Of a stretch of 6,312 bases of DNA, positions 1-4,954 are shown in pieces; positions within the stretch are counted from its first letter, which is position 1; each line of letters begins with the position of its first letter. The notes below the pieces were generated by a model. The model did not search any database. It was not told where the DNA came from and saw only the letters and a list, made by a program, of their open reading frames with translations. The DNA is taken from contig PMWR01000347.1 in NCBI GenBank assembly GCA_003166055.1, positions 1,080 to 7,391 of the forward strand, in the 5' to 3' direction. Source of the DNA: Acidobacteriaceae bacterium. Lineage in GTDB: Bacteria; Acidobacteriota; Terriglobia; Terriglobales; Acidobacteriaceae. A program made the translations under genes and the position numbers.

Positions 1-620
1 ATTCCACTCAGCACCAGATATTCGCCCACAATCGCGCCCGTACCTCGCGGTTTGCCGCCCCGCCACCAAAGCCATGCGCCGATCGCCAACCCTGCCCCCA
101 GCTCATACAGCGGTGTAGGCTGCACCCGCACAAAAGTCGGCTCAATCCCGTGCGGAAAACTCATTCCCCATGGCAGCTTGGTCGGAATGCCGTAGCAGCC
201 ATCCCCTGAAAGAAAGCAGCCAATCCGCCCGATGCCGTAGCCGATAGCCGCCGCCGGAGCCGCCAGATCCAGCGTCCGCAGCGCGCCGATCTTCGCCCAC
301 CAGCCCTGAAACACCAGCGCCGAAATCCCGAAAAGCAGCCCGCCAAACCACGCAAACCCCGCCGAATCCCATAGCACCCGCCAGCCGTATTCCCGGAATT
401 CCGCCGGCGTATCCAGCACATGCCACAGCTTGGAGCCTACAATCCCCACCACCATCGCAATGGCCACCATCCCCACCGCGTCCGGCCCTTCGGCGCCGGT
501 GCGCAATCCTGCCCTTTTGAAGTTGCGGTCCATCACAAAAGCAGCAGCCACCGCTGCCAGCCACAGCATAAGTCCGAAGGTCGGCACGCTGAAGTGCCAG
601 ATATGTATATAAGGAATCAT
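1..620 (-). CDS. lgt: Prolipoprotein diacylglyceryl transferase, 3' end cut by window edge
   Basis: Inner-membrane enzyme that moves the diacylglyceryl group of phosphatidylglycerol onto the lipobox cysteine of prolipoproteins, the first step of lipoprotein maturation. Translation from the ATG at 620-618 gives 206 open codons running off the window. Visible family landmarks are an N-terminus beginning MIPYIHIWHFSVPTFGLM, a glycine-rich WFGGLLFG segment (residues 91-98), the Lgt signature region GRIGCFLSGDGCYG (131-144, with the conserved Arg at 132) and VQPTPLYELG (166-175), equivalent to the HPxxLYE motif. Several hydrophobic stretches fit a multi-pass membrane protein. By remembered alignment to E. 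coli Lgt, the His103 site is Phe92 and the Asn146 site is Cys135, so this is a divergent subtype. The C-terminal REPD-containing end is outside the window. The gene is divergent from hpt. The purine-rich GAAGAGAG directly before the ATG is only a weak ribosome binding site. Confidence 0.93.
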   Translation of the reverse strand, partial: MIPYIHIWHFSVPTFGLMLWLAAVAAAFVMDRNFKRAGLRTGAEGPDAVGMVAIAMVVGIVGSKLWHVLDTPAEFREYGWRVLWDSAGFAWFGGLLFGISALVFQGWWAKIGALRTLDLAAPAAAIGYGIGRIGCFLSGDGCYGIPTKLPWGMSFPHGIEPTFVRVQPTPLYELGAGLAIGAWLWWRGGKPRGTGAIVGEYLVLSG

Positions 621-629
621 CTCTCTTCA

Positions 630-635
630 AGTATA
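630..635 (-). promoter_or_regulatory. Possible -10 element (TATACT) for lgt
   Basis: On the minus strand TATACT ends nine bases before the lgt ATG, so transcription would start within a few bases of the start codon. No good -35 box is seen in the GC-rich sequence upstream. Low confidence; it is listed because hpt and the GAF-phosphatase gene show -10-like hexamers in a similar position. Confidence 0.25.
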
Positions 636-700
636 GACGGGCCAGCCGCCCAAAAGCCGCGGGCGGGGGGGGAAGCCCGGGACCGAAGAAGCCGGGTGTT

Positions 701-732
701 CCATCCATTCGCGGTTTTCAGCGAATGGATGG
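701..732. repeat. Perfect 12-bp inverted repeat, REP-like palindrome
   Basis: CCATCCATTCGC (701-712) and GCGAATGGATGG (721-732) are exact reverse complements separated by the eight-base GGTTTTCA. It lies in the divergent lgt-hpt intergenic region, preceded by AAGCCCGGG/AAGCCGGG near-repeats at 674-697 and a G-run at 665-672. A perfect 12-bp stem is well beyond chance for this length of sequence. It has no T-tract and lies upstream of both genes, so it is not an ordinary terminator. It resembles the interspersed extragenic palindromes of many bacterial genomes. Whether it is multicopy cannot be seen here. Confidence 0.7.
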
Positions 733-768
733 GGAGCAAAACGCCAGTGCGAGCGAATAGCGAGCGTC

Positions 769-819
769 TGCCGCACCGCAGGTGCCCGCAGGGGTCAGAT
801 TTGCACAGAACCCCTTGCG
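769..819 (+). other. Two overlapping hairpins upstream of hpt
   Basis: GCACC (773-777) pairs with GGTGC (781-785) around GCA, with outer TGC/GCA pairs at 769-771 and 788-790. Just downstream, CGCAGGGGT (787-795) pairs with ACCCC-T-TGCG (810-819) with one bulged T. The two structures share bases 787-790 and so could not form fully at the same time. If hpt is transcribed from further upstream this could be a leader switch; equally, the GGGGTCAG-containing hairpin may be part of a dispersed palindrome unit. GC-rich sequence forms such hairpins easily, so support is weak. Confidence 0.25.
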
Positions 820-839
820 TACTGCCCCCAAAAGTAAGC

Positions 840-845
840 GATACT
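840..845 (+). promoter_or_regulatory. Possible -10 element (GATACT) for hpt
   Basis: GATACT ends seven bases before the hpt ATG at 853, which would put the transcript start at or next to the start codon (leaderless or nearly so). A candidate -35, TTGCGT at 815-820, sits 19 bases upstream, longer than ideal. The absence of any Shine-Dalgarno sequence before the ATG fits this reading. Confidence 0.3.
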
Positions 846-852
846 CTTGTGC

Positions 853-1398
853 ATGGCTACCATCACCTACCAGGGTCTTGAAGTCCTCTATACCCGCCAG
901 CAGATCGCCGAGCGCGTCGCCGAGATGGGCGCCCAGATCACCCACGACCTCAACGGCGAAAAGCTCGTCATGGTCGGTGTCCTCAAGGGCGCCGCGCCCT
1001 TCCTCTCCGACCTCGCGCGCTCTGTCCAGGTCGATGCCACCTTCGACTTCGTCGCCGTCTCCAGCTACGGCAAGGGTCAGCGTTCCTCCGGCGCCGTCAA
1101 GCTCATCAAGGACCTCGACGAGCCCATCGAAGGCAAAAATGTCCTCATCGTCGAAGACATTCTCGACACCGGTCTTACACTGTCTTACCTCCGCAAAGTC
1201 TTCCTCCAGCACCACCCAAAGACCCTGCGCATCGCCGCCCTGCTCGACAAACCATCCCGCCGCCTTGAAAAAATCGAAGCGGACTATGTAGGCTTCTCCA
1301 TCCCCAACCTCTTCGTTATTGGCTACGGCATGGATTACGCCGAGCGCTACCGCAACCTCCCCGACATCTGCCTCATGGCCCCCGACCACCCCGAATAG
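853..1398 (+). CDS. hpt: Hypoxanthine phosphoribosyltransferase
   Basis: Cytoplasmic purine-salvage enzyme joining hypoxanthine (often also guanine) to PRPP to give IMP or GMP. The 181-residue product is the usual length for bacterial Hpt. Landmarks in order: VGVLKGAAPF (41-50, pyrophosphate-binding loop), VSSYG (69-73, start of the flexible loop), the PRPP-binding motif VLIVEDILDTGLTL (97-110, with the paired acids E101/D102 and DTG), the DKPSRR segment (132-137), and the C-terminal base-binding region with DYVGF (144-148) and GYGMDYAERYRNLP (157-170). The ATG at 853 is chosen over the in-frame TTG at 847 because the family begins close to this point. No Shine-Dalgarno site precedes it, and a -10-like GATACT lies just upstream. 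The next gene starts 17 bases after the stop, suggesting an operon. Confidence 0.95.
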   Translation: MATITYQGLEVLYTRQQIAERVAEMGAQITHDLNGEKLVMVGVLKGAAPFLSDLARSVQVDATFDFVAVSSYGKGQRSSGAVKLIKDLDEPIEGKNVLIVEDILDTGLTLSYLRKVFLQHHPKTLRIAALLDKPSRRLEKIEADYVGFSIPNLFVIGYGMDYAERYRNLPDICLMAPDHPE

Positions 1399-1414
1399 CA
1401 CCGGAGCCGCGCCC

Positions 1415-1804
1415 ATGCCCGACCATCCAAAGCCCGACGAATGCCCAGTGCTAACCGTAGAACGCGATAAGCGCGACCTGCTTGCCGGTGCCTACCGTGA
1501 TTTCAATGCGCGCCGCATCGACGCCGTGTTGGCCCGCATGCAGCCCGACGTCGATTGGCCCAACGGCATGGAAGGCGGCCGTGTCCACGGACACGATGAA
1601 ATCCGCGCCTACTGGACCCGCCAGTGGGCCGTCCTCGATCCCCACGTCGATCCTGTGCGGATCGAGACCAACCAGCCAGGCTGTGCCATTGTTCAAGTCC
1701 ATCAGGTGGTGCACGATCGCGCGGGCAACCTTCTCGCGGATTCCGTCGTCCATCATGCGTACACGTTCCGCGATGGTCTCATCGAACGCATGGAGATCGA
1801 GTAA
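1415..1804 (+). CDS. NTF2-like / SnoaL-like domain protein of unknown function
   Basis: A 129-residue protein that looks like a single NTF2-like cone-shaped fold. It has an N-terminal helix with the typical AYRDFNARRIDAVLARMQPD pattern (26-45), then DVDWPNGMEGGRVHGHDEIRAYW (45-67), where the W..GM.GG..HG..EIR pattern is the family hallmark, then beta strands IVQVHQVVHD (92-101) and HHAYTFRDGLIERMEI (113-128). Members include ketosteroid isomerase-like enzymes, polyketide cyclases and many non-catalytic binding proteins; nothing here identifies a substrate. No signal peptide, so probably cytosolic. The ATG at 1415 has GGAG at 1403-1406, eight bases away. An upstream reading-frame extension from 1319 would overlap hpt and lies outside the domain. 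Probably co-transcribed with hpt, though a functional link to purine salvage is not evident. Confidence 0.85.
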   Translation: MPDHPKPDECPVLTVERDKRDLLAGAYRDFNARRIDAVLARMQPDVDWPNGMEGGRVHGHDEIRAYWTRQWAVLDPHVDPVRIETNQPGCAIVQVHQVVHDRAGNLLADSVVHHAYTFRDGLIERMEIE

Positions 1805-1819
1805 GCCGGTAACCGGACC

Positions 1820-1849
1820 GCGGCAGTGCCCTGCCCGCAAGCCCTTTTT
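1820..1849 (+). terminator. Possible intrinsic terminator after the hpt operon
   Basis: GGCAG (1822-1826) pairs with CTGCC (1831-1835) around TGCC, extended by GC/GC with one bulged C, and TTTTT follows at 1845-1849 after a six-base gap. The position, 16 bases after the stop of the NTF2-like gene, suits a terminator. The short stem and the gap before the T-run make it a weak one. Confidence 0.35.
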
Positions 1850-1888
1850 GAACGGCCCGCTATTTGGTATCGCTATCTGGAAAGCTCC

Positions 1889-2002
1889 AGCCAAGGGCTT
1901 CGCCCTTGAAATCCCATTGTTTACGGGGCCATTCTTAACACGTTAAGACCACCTCGGAATTATTGAAGTGGTTTTGTTTACGATTTGAGGCGTAAGAATC
2001 TA
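1889..2002 (+). repeat. Left copy of the 114-bp structured direct repeat
   Basis: Matches 3761-3875 with seven substitutions and one single-base gap; identity ends abruptly on both sides (C versus T before AGCC, AATG versus TACT after AATCTA). Predicted pairings: CAAGGGC-TTC-GCCCTTG (1892-1908), CTTAAC-AC-GTTAAG (1934-1947), ACCAC/GTGGT (1948-1952 with 1968-1972) and GATTT/GAATC (1982-1986 with 1996-2000). TTGTTTACG occurs twice inside (1917-1925 and 1974-1982). No open frame of note. The density of paired segments suggests a folded RNA or single-stranded DNA element. Confidence 0.9.
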
Positions 2003-2221
2003 ATGAAGGGCTTCGATGATGCAGAATTCCGTGACGACGATGGTTGTTTCGTGGTACAAACGAACGAATTGACGGACAAGGTTACCCATCCACAGAACGG
2101 AATCAGGATTGAATTCCCCATCTCGCGTCTGGAGTTGCGGCCCAGGCGTCCGCTTTTTGCACTCCAGCGCGCTCAACCGCGAAGTTTCGGCCTTGTCAAA
2201 ATCCGCCAAATGGGAAAGTGA
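2003..2221 (+). CDS. Doubtful 72-codon open frame after the left repeat
   Basis: An ATG directly adjoining the left repeat opens a 72-residue frame starting MKGFDDAEFRDDDG, acidic at the N-terminus and basic towards the C-terminus (RLELRPRRPLF). No family is recognised, there is no signal or membrane segment, and the only possible ribosome site, GAGG at 1987-1990, is 12 bases away. It ends 56 bases before the lectin-like gene. It could be a small leader peptide or cassette-borne protein, but an open frame this long arises readily by chance. The 2003-2277 stretch otherwise holds CATCCGG repeated at 2225-2231 and 2241-2247 and the strong ribosome site of the next gene. Confidence 0.2.
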   Translation: MKGFDDAEFRDDDGCFVVQTNELTDKVTHPQNGIRIEFPISRLELRPRRPLFALQRAQPRSFGLVKIRQMGK

Positions 2222-2263
2222 TTGCATCCGGACCGGACTTCATCCGGCGAATTCCGAGCGAAC

Positions 2264-2269
2264 AGGAGG
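2264..2269 (+). promoter_or_regulatory. Strong Shine-Dalgarno site AGGAGG
   Basis: AGGAGG lies eight bases before the ATG at 2278 and decides the start of the 494-codon gene over the in-frame ATG at 2218, which has no such site. It is the strongest ribosome binding site in the window, in contrast to the weak ones of lgt, hpt and the GAF-phosphatase gene. Confidence 0.85.
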
Positions 2270-2277
2270 AAATTTTT

Positions 2278-3762
2278 ATGGGTGGCTACATGATTCAATC
2301 GGCAAATGGCGCCTTAACGATGGACACGAATAATTCGATCTACCCCCCGGGGACGCCTATTGTCGGCAATCCGCCAAATCCGCCGGGCGGGAGTGGGACG
2401 ATCCAACCAAGTCAAGGGTGGCTAGCGATGCTCGACCCCCTTGGTTCGAACCACTATCTCATTGCAAGCGGGGCGCCTGGGGCATCTAACTTATGTGTAG
2501 GGATCGGCGCGATCTCCCCTCCTGGCGCCGATGTCACCGTTGACGCGACCGATCGTGGCGCGGTGCTTATCCTTCAAGAACAGGAGACGGTCAATAATAA
2601 TTACCAGTTGTGGGACTTTCTGCCGGTGACCGGCGGCGCGGCTAATGCTGTTTTTATACAAAACCCACAAACAGGATATGTCATAGAGCTGCAGGCCCAC
2701 TCCACTGAAAGCAGCCCCCTGGTCGTGAACCCGCGCCGCATATCGAACGAGAGCTACCAATTGTGGACTGCCGTCGAACAGAATGGGTCTAATCCTATAG
2801 CCCCTTTCGTCATGCCGATGGCTCCGTACATTGGCAACCTGCACGGATTTGATAATTATATTTTTGCGCCGCCTAACCAGGGCGACCACTTGATCGGGCT
2901 CACCTTCACCATTGACATCATCGAGGATGTGGTTGTTGCTGGGAACGCGTTCTCGCTTCAAATCAACTGCAACGCGCCTTACCAGGGCTCCGCTGACGCG
3001 CAAGACTATGACTGGGATGCTCAATGGATGCAGTTTGGGCTTTTCATGATGAACAATCAGATTATGCTGTTTAATCAGGTTTGGGGCCGAGGGGGTAATC
3101 CTGCAAGTGAATTTCCGTCTGAAACAGCGTGGTCCCCGCCGCTGCTCCAGTTGGTAGCCAATACAATTACGGCGGGCACAAGAATCATTTTGAATCTCTG
3201 CACAGACCAAAACGATTTTGCCATAGGCATGACAGGACTGGCGCTCGACAGCACTGGCCTGCCAATAGGCAATCCAATTTACTGGCCTGCTCTCGGACTG
3301 GCTTCTTGGCATGCGGCGATTGATGGAGGTCACGTTCATCAAAAGGCAATGGCGCCGGTTGGCTCCTTCCAGGTACTATTCTGTGACAATCCTCAAGTTC
3401 AAAGCGTAGGCGCGCAATTCACTTCAGGCATGGGCACCATAACAATCACTGCGAGCTCGGGTATTTCCGGTCTGAATAGTGCACCTAATCCTAGCGCGCC
3501 CGGCACCGCGGAGAACTCCAATATGCCTTATGACCTGGTGCCCAACCCAGACCCGCCTGCACGCCTGGTCGCTCAACCATTCGGCATATCGTCGCCTCCG
3601 CACATTCGTATACCCCCGCCACACGTACCATCGGGCCTTCAAAAGGAGGTCATCATTCTAGATCCCGGCGGCGTGCTCGAAATCATTCCCGGTGACGCGC
3701 CGGGCGCGCCAAACGTAATCGTCGAAGAACCCGACCCAAACAACTCGGAGGATAAAGACTAG
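2278..3762 (+). CDS. Ricin-B-like (QxW) lectin-domain protein with unrecognised beta-rich domain
   Basis: The 494-residue product has three visible parts. Residues 1-170 resemble a divergent ricin-B/beta-trefoil lectin: YMIQSANGALTM at 4-15, YLIASG at 60-65, and two hallmark QxW repeats, NNYQLWDFLP (107-116) and ESYQLWTAVEQ (158-168), the second preceded by GYVIELQ (133-139). Residues about 180-395 form a beta-rich region unknown to me, with LIGLTFTIDI (205-214), AFSLQINC (224-231), WMQFGLFM (250-257), ITAGTRIILNLCTDQNDFAIGM (317-338) and WHAAIDGGHVH (344-354). The tail from about 400 is proline-rich (PPHIRIPPPHVP, 440-451) and ends acidic. No signal peptide or membrane segment is seen, so it is either cytosolic or exported by an unrecognised route. 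Carbohydrate binding is likely by family, but ligand and role are unknown. Base composition is lower in GC than the flanks, suggesting transfer. The TAG stop is completed by the right repeat. Confidence 0.85.
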   Translation: MGGYMIQSANGALTMDTNNSIYPPGTPIVGNPPNPPGGSGTIQPSQGWLAMLDPLGSNHYLIASGAPGASNLCVGIGAISPPGADVTVDATDRGAVLILQEQETVNNNYQLWDFLPVTGGAANAVFIQNPQTGYVIELQAHSTESSPLVVNPRRISNESYQLWTAVEQNGSNPIAPFVMPMAPYIGNLHGFDNYIFAPPNQGDHLIGLTFTIDIIEDVVVAGNAFSLQINCNAPYQGSADAQDYDWDAQWMQFGLFMMNNQIMLFNQVWGRGGNPASEFPSETAWSPPLLQLVANTITAGTRIILNLCTDQNDFAIGMTGLALDSTGLPIGNPIYWPALGLASWHAAIDGGHVHQKAMAPVGSFQVLFCDNPQVQSVGAQFTSGMGTITITASSGISGLNSAPNPSAPGTAENSNMPYDLVPNPDPPARLVAQPFGISSPPHIRIPPPHVPSGLQKEVIILDPGGVLEIIPGDAPGAPNVIVEEPDPNNSEDKD

Positions 3763-3875
3763 CCAAGGGCTTCGCCCTTGAAATCCCATTGTTTACGGGG
3801 CCATTCCTAACATGTTTAGGACCACCTCGGAATTGTTGGAGTGGTCTTGTTTACGATTCGAGGCGTAAGAATCTA
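3761..3875 (+). repeat. Right copy of the structured direct repeat (115 bp)
   Basis: Differs from 1889-2002 at seven sites, all transitions (1935/3807, 1941/3813, 1946/3819, 1962/3835, 1966/3839, 1973/3846, 1986/3859), plus one inserted T near 3815-3817. The pairings persist: CAAGGGC-TTC-GCCCTTG (3764-3780), CCTAAC/GTTTAGG with a bulged T (3806-3820), ACCAC/GTGGT (3821-3825 with 3841-3845) and GATTC/GAATC (3855-3859 with 3869-3873). The first hairpin begins two bases after the lectin-like gene's stop. It may help end or protect that transcript, but it has no T-tract. Confidence 0.9.
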
Positions 3876-3879
3876 TACT
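3850..3879 (+). promoter_or_regulatory. Probable sigma70-type promoter for deoC
   Basis: TTTACG (3850-3855) and TATACT (3874-3879) are separated by 18 bases, with four and five matches to the -35 and -10 consensus. The -35 and most of the spacer lie inside the right repeat; the -10 is formed across its boundary. In the left copy the same position reads TAATGA, a poorer -10. Predicted transcription would begin near 3886, about 73 bases before deoC. Confidence 0.5.
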
Positions 3880-3903
3880 CATATCCCGGAGGCCGCCCGG
3901 TAA

Positions 3904-3921
3904 GCCGCCCTTCAGAGCGGC
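3904..3921 (+). other. Small hairpin in the deoC leader
   Basis: GCCGC (3904-3908) pairs with GCGGC (3917-3921) around CCTTCAGA, within the predicted deoC 5' untranslated region and 25 bases before its Shine-Dalgarno site. Five GC-rich pairs only; a regulatory role is not shown. Confidence 0.25.
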
Positions 3922-3958
3922 ATTGCTATTTCGGTATTTTCATTGCAAGGAGCATTGC

Positions 3959-4714
3959 ATGGCTGCAATAACACCCATCCAACCCTCGGATCTCGAGTTC
4001 GACCACGGCACCTTCGATTCTGCCGCCTTTTCAGCACAGGCACTCTCCAGTTGGCAAACCCTCGCCGCGGTCATTGACCACACCCTGCTTAAGCCCGATG
4101 CCACGCGCCACCAGGTCGAGAACCTCTGCGACGAAGCCATCCGTTACCGCTTCGCCTGCGCCATGGTCAACCCCGTCTGGGCCTCCACGGCGGTTGAACT
4201 GCTCTCCGGCACCGGCGTTCCCGTCGGTGTCGTCATCGGCTTTCCACTCGGCGCTTCGCTGATCTCCACGCTCCGCCAGGAAGCCGCCGCCCTCACCCGC
4301 CTCGGCGTCCGTGAGCTCGACATGGTGATCCCCATCGGCCAGCTCAAAAGCGGCAATCACCACGCCGTACATCACGCCATCCACGCCACCGCCACCGTCG
4401 CCCATCATCACGGAGCGCTGCTCAAAGTGATTCTGGAAACCTGCCTGCTCTCCGTCGAAGAAAAGCTGCGCGGCGCTGAAATCGCCATCCAGGCCGGCGC
4501 CGACTTCCTCAAGACCTCCACCGGGTTCTCCACCGGGGGCGCAACCCCAGCCGATGTCGCTCTGCTTCGCGGTGTAGCCGGTGCCCGTTCCGGCGTAAAA
4601 GCCTCCGGCGGCATCCGCACCCTCGCCGATGTCCGCGCTCTCCTTGAAGCCGGAGCCAACCGCATCGGCGCCTCCGCCTCCGTTTCCATAGTCCGCGAAC
4701 TCGGTGCCGAATAA
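3959..4714 (+). CDS. deoC: Deoxyribose-phosphate aldolase
   Basis: Class I aldolase of the cytosol that cleaves 2-deoxy-D-ribose 5-phosphate to glyceraldehyde 3-phosphate and acetaldehyde, the last step of deoxynucleoside breakdown. The 251-residue product carries VIDHTLLKPDAT (38-49), the TIM-barrel GVVIGFPLGA (90-99), ELDMVIPIG (119-127, Asp121 being the conserved catalytic-region acid), VILETCLL (157-164), the Schiff-base Lys185 in FLKTSTGFSTGGAT (183-196), and the second active-site Lys214 in GVKASGGIRT (212-221). About 35 residues precede the aldolase domain, longer than the roughly 220-residue short bacterial forms but common in others. The ATG at 3959 has AAGGAG at 3947-3952 six bases away, so it is preferred to the in-frame ATG at 3923. 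Its promoter appears to overlap the right repeat. Confidence 0.96.
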   Translation: MAAITPIQPSDLEFDHGTFDSAAFSAQALSSWQTLAAVIDHTLLKPDATRHQVENLCDEAIRYRFACAMVNPVWASTAVELLSGTGVPVGVVIGFPLGASLISTLRQEAAALTRLGVRELDMVIPIGQLKSGNHHAVHHAIHATATVAHHHGALLKVILETCLLSVEEKLRGAEIAIQAGADFLKTSTGFSTGGATPADVALLRGVAGARSGVKASGGIRTLADVRALLEAGANRIGASASVSIVRELGAE

Positions 4715-4813
4715 AAAGAACTCGCTGCCAATACCTGTCCGGCAAACAACGCCAGCCGCCCTTTCCCTGCCCGCATCAGGACGACCGACCCTCGCGCACG
4801 AGGATGCCTCGGT

Positions 4814-4920
4814 TCCCTGATCCCTCCGTCCCTTAGTCCCTACGTCCCTCAGTCCCTTAGTCCACTATTCCCTATTCCCTATTCCCTATTCCCTGTTCCC
4901 TAAGTCCCTTAGTCCCTGAT
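4814..4920. repeat. TCCCT-type short tandem repeat array, 14 units
   Basis: Consecutive units all start TCC and mostly TCCCT: one 7-mer, six 8-mers (for example TCCCTTAG, TCCCTACG, TCCCTCAG, and one TCCACTAT), then four 7-mers (TCCCTAT three times and TCCCTGT at 4869-4896), then three 8-mers ending TCCCTGAT. It fills much of the 240-bp gap between deoC and the GAF-phosphatase gene. Such heptamer/octamer arrays are of the STRR (short tandemly repeated repetitive) type known in cyanobacteria and other phyla. The rest of the gap (4715-4813) shows no gene or convincing terminator. Confidence 0.92.
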
Positions 4921-4933
4921 GCCCCCCATCCGC

Positions 4934-4939
4934 TATCAT
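4934..4939 (+). promoter_or_regulatory. Possible -10 element (TATCAT) for the GAF-phosphatase gene
   Basis: TATCAT ends 15 bases before the ATG at 4955 and would give a leader of only some nine bases. A -35 would have to fall within the last units of the tandem array (TTAGTC at 4909-4914, 19-base spacing). Weak, but it supports the 4955 start over the in-frame ATG at 4919. Confidence 0.25.
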
Positions 4940-4954
4940 TCCAATTGCGCCCCC

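Larger units (their letters stand above)
1889..3875. mobile_element. Candidate lectin-gene cassette bounded by structured direct repeats
   Basis: Two near-identical 114/115-bp direct repeats bracket a unit with one convincing gene whose base composition is lower in GC (sampled lines about 47-57%) than deoC (about 67% in a sampled line). The repeat period is about 1.87 kb. No transposase, integrase, recombinase or terminal inverted repeat is present, and the repeats lack the GTTRRRY/RYYYAAC core sites of integron attC. The unit could be a cassette moved in trans, a gene captured between two copies of a dispersed repeat, or the result of recombination between such copies. Calling it mobile is inference. 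Confidence 0.35.

Noticed and set aside
142..708. 188-codon minus-strand frame overlapping lgt
   Set aside because: Out of frame with lgt; glycine/cysteine/arginine-rich nonsense, while the other frame gives a recognisable Lgt.
718..1416. 232-codon open frame on the minus strand
   Set aside because: Antisense to hpt, which has a full set of Hpt motifs; a composition shadow.
2491..3342. 283-codon minus-strand frame inside the lectin-like gene
   Set aside because: No recognisable motifs or ribosome site; the plus strand has QxW motifs and a strong Shine-Dalgarno site.
3764..3780. Intrinsic terminator at the CAAGGGC/GCCCTTG hairpin
   Set aside because: The hairpin is followed by AAATCCCATTG with no T-tract, and the same hairpin occurs in the left repeat, so it is better treated as part of the repeat.
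1889..3875. Integron gene cassette with attC sites
   Set aside because: The repeats follow the gene closely like attC, but no RYYYAAC/GTTRRRY core pair is present at their ends, and no integrase is in the window.
1889..3875. CRISPR array or retron
   Set aside because: Only two long repeats about 1.87 kb apart with a gene between them; no spacers, cas genes or reverse transcriptase.
4814..4920. Telomere-like repeat (TTCCCTA resembles the complement of TTAGGG repeats)
   Set aside because: The unit is imperfect, short and internal to a bacterial gene context; a short tandem repeat explains it.
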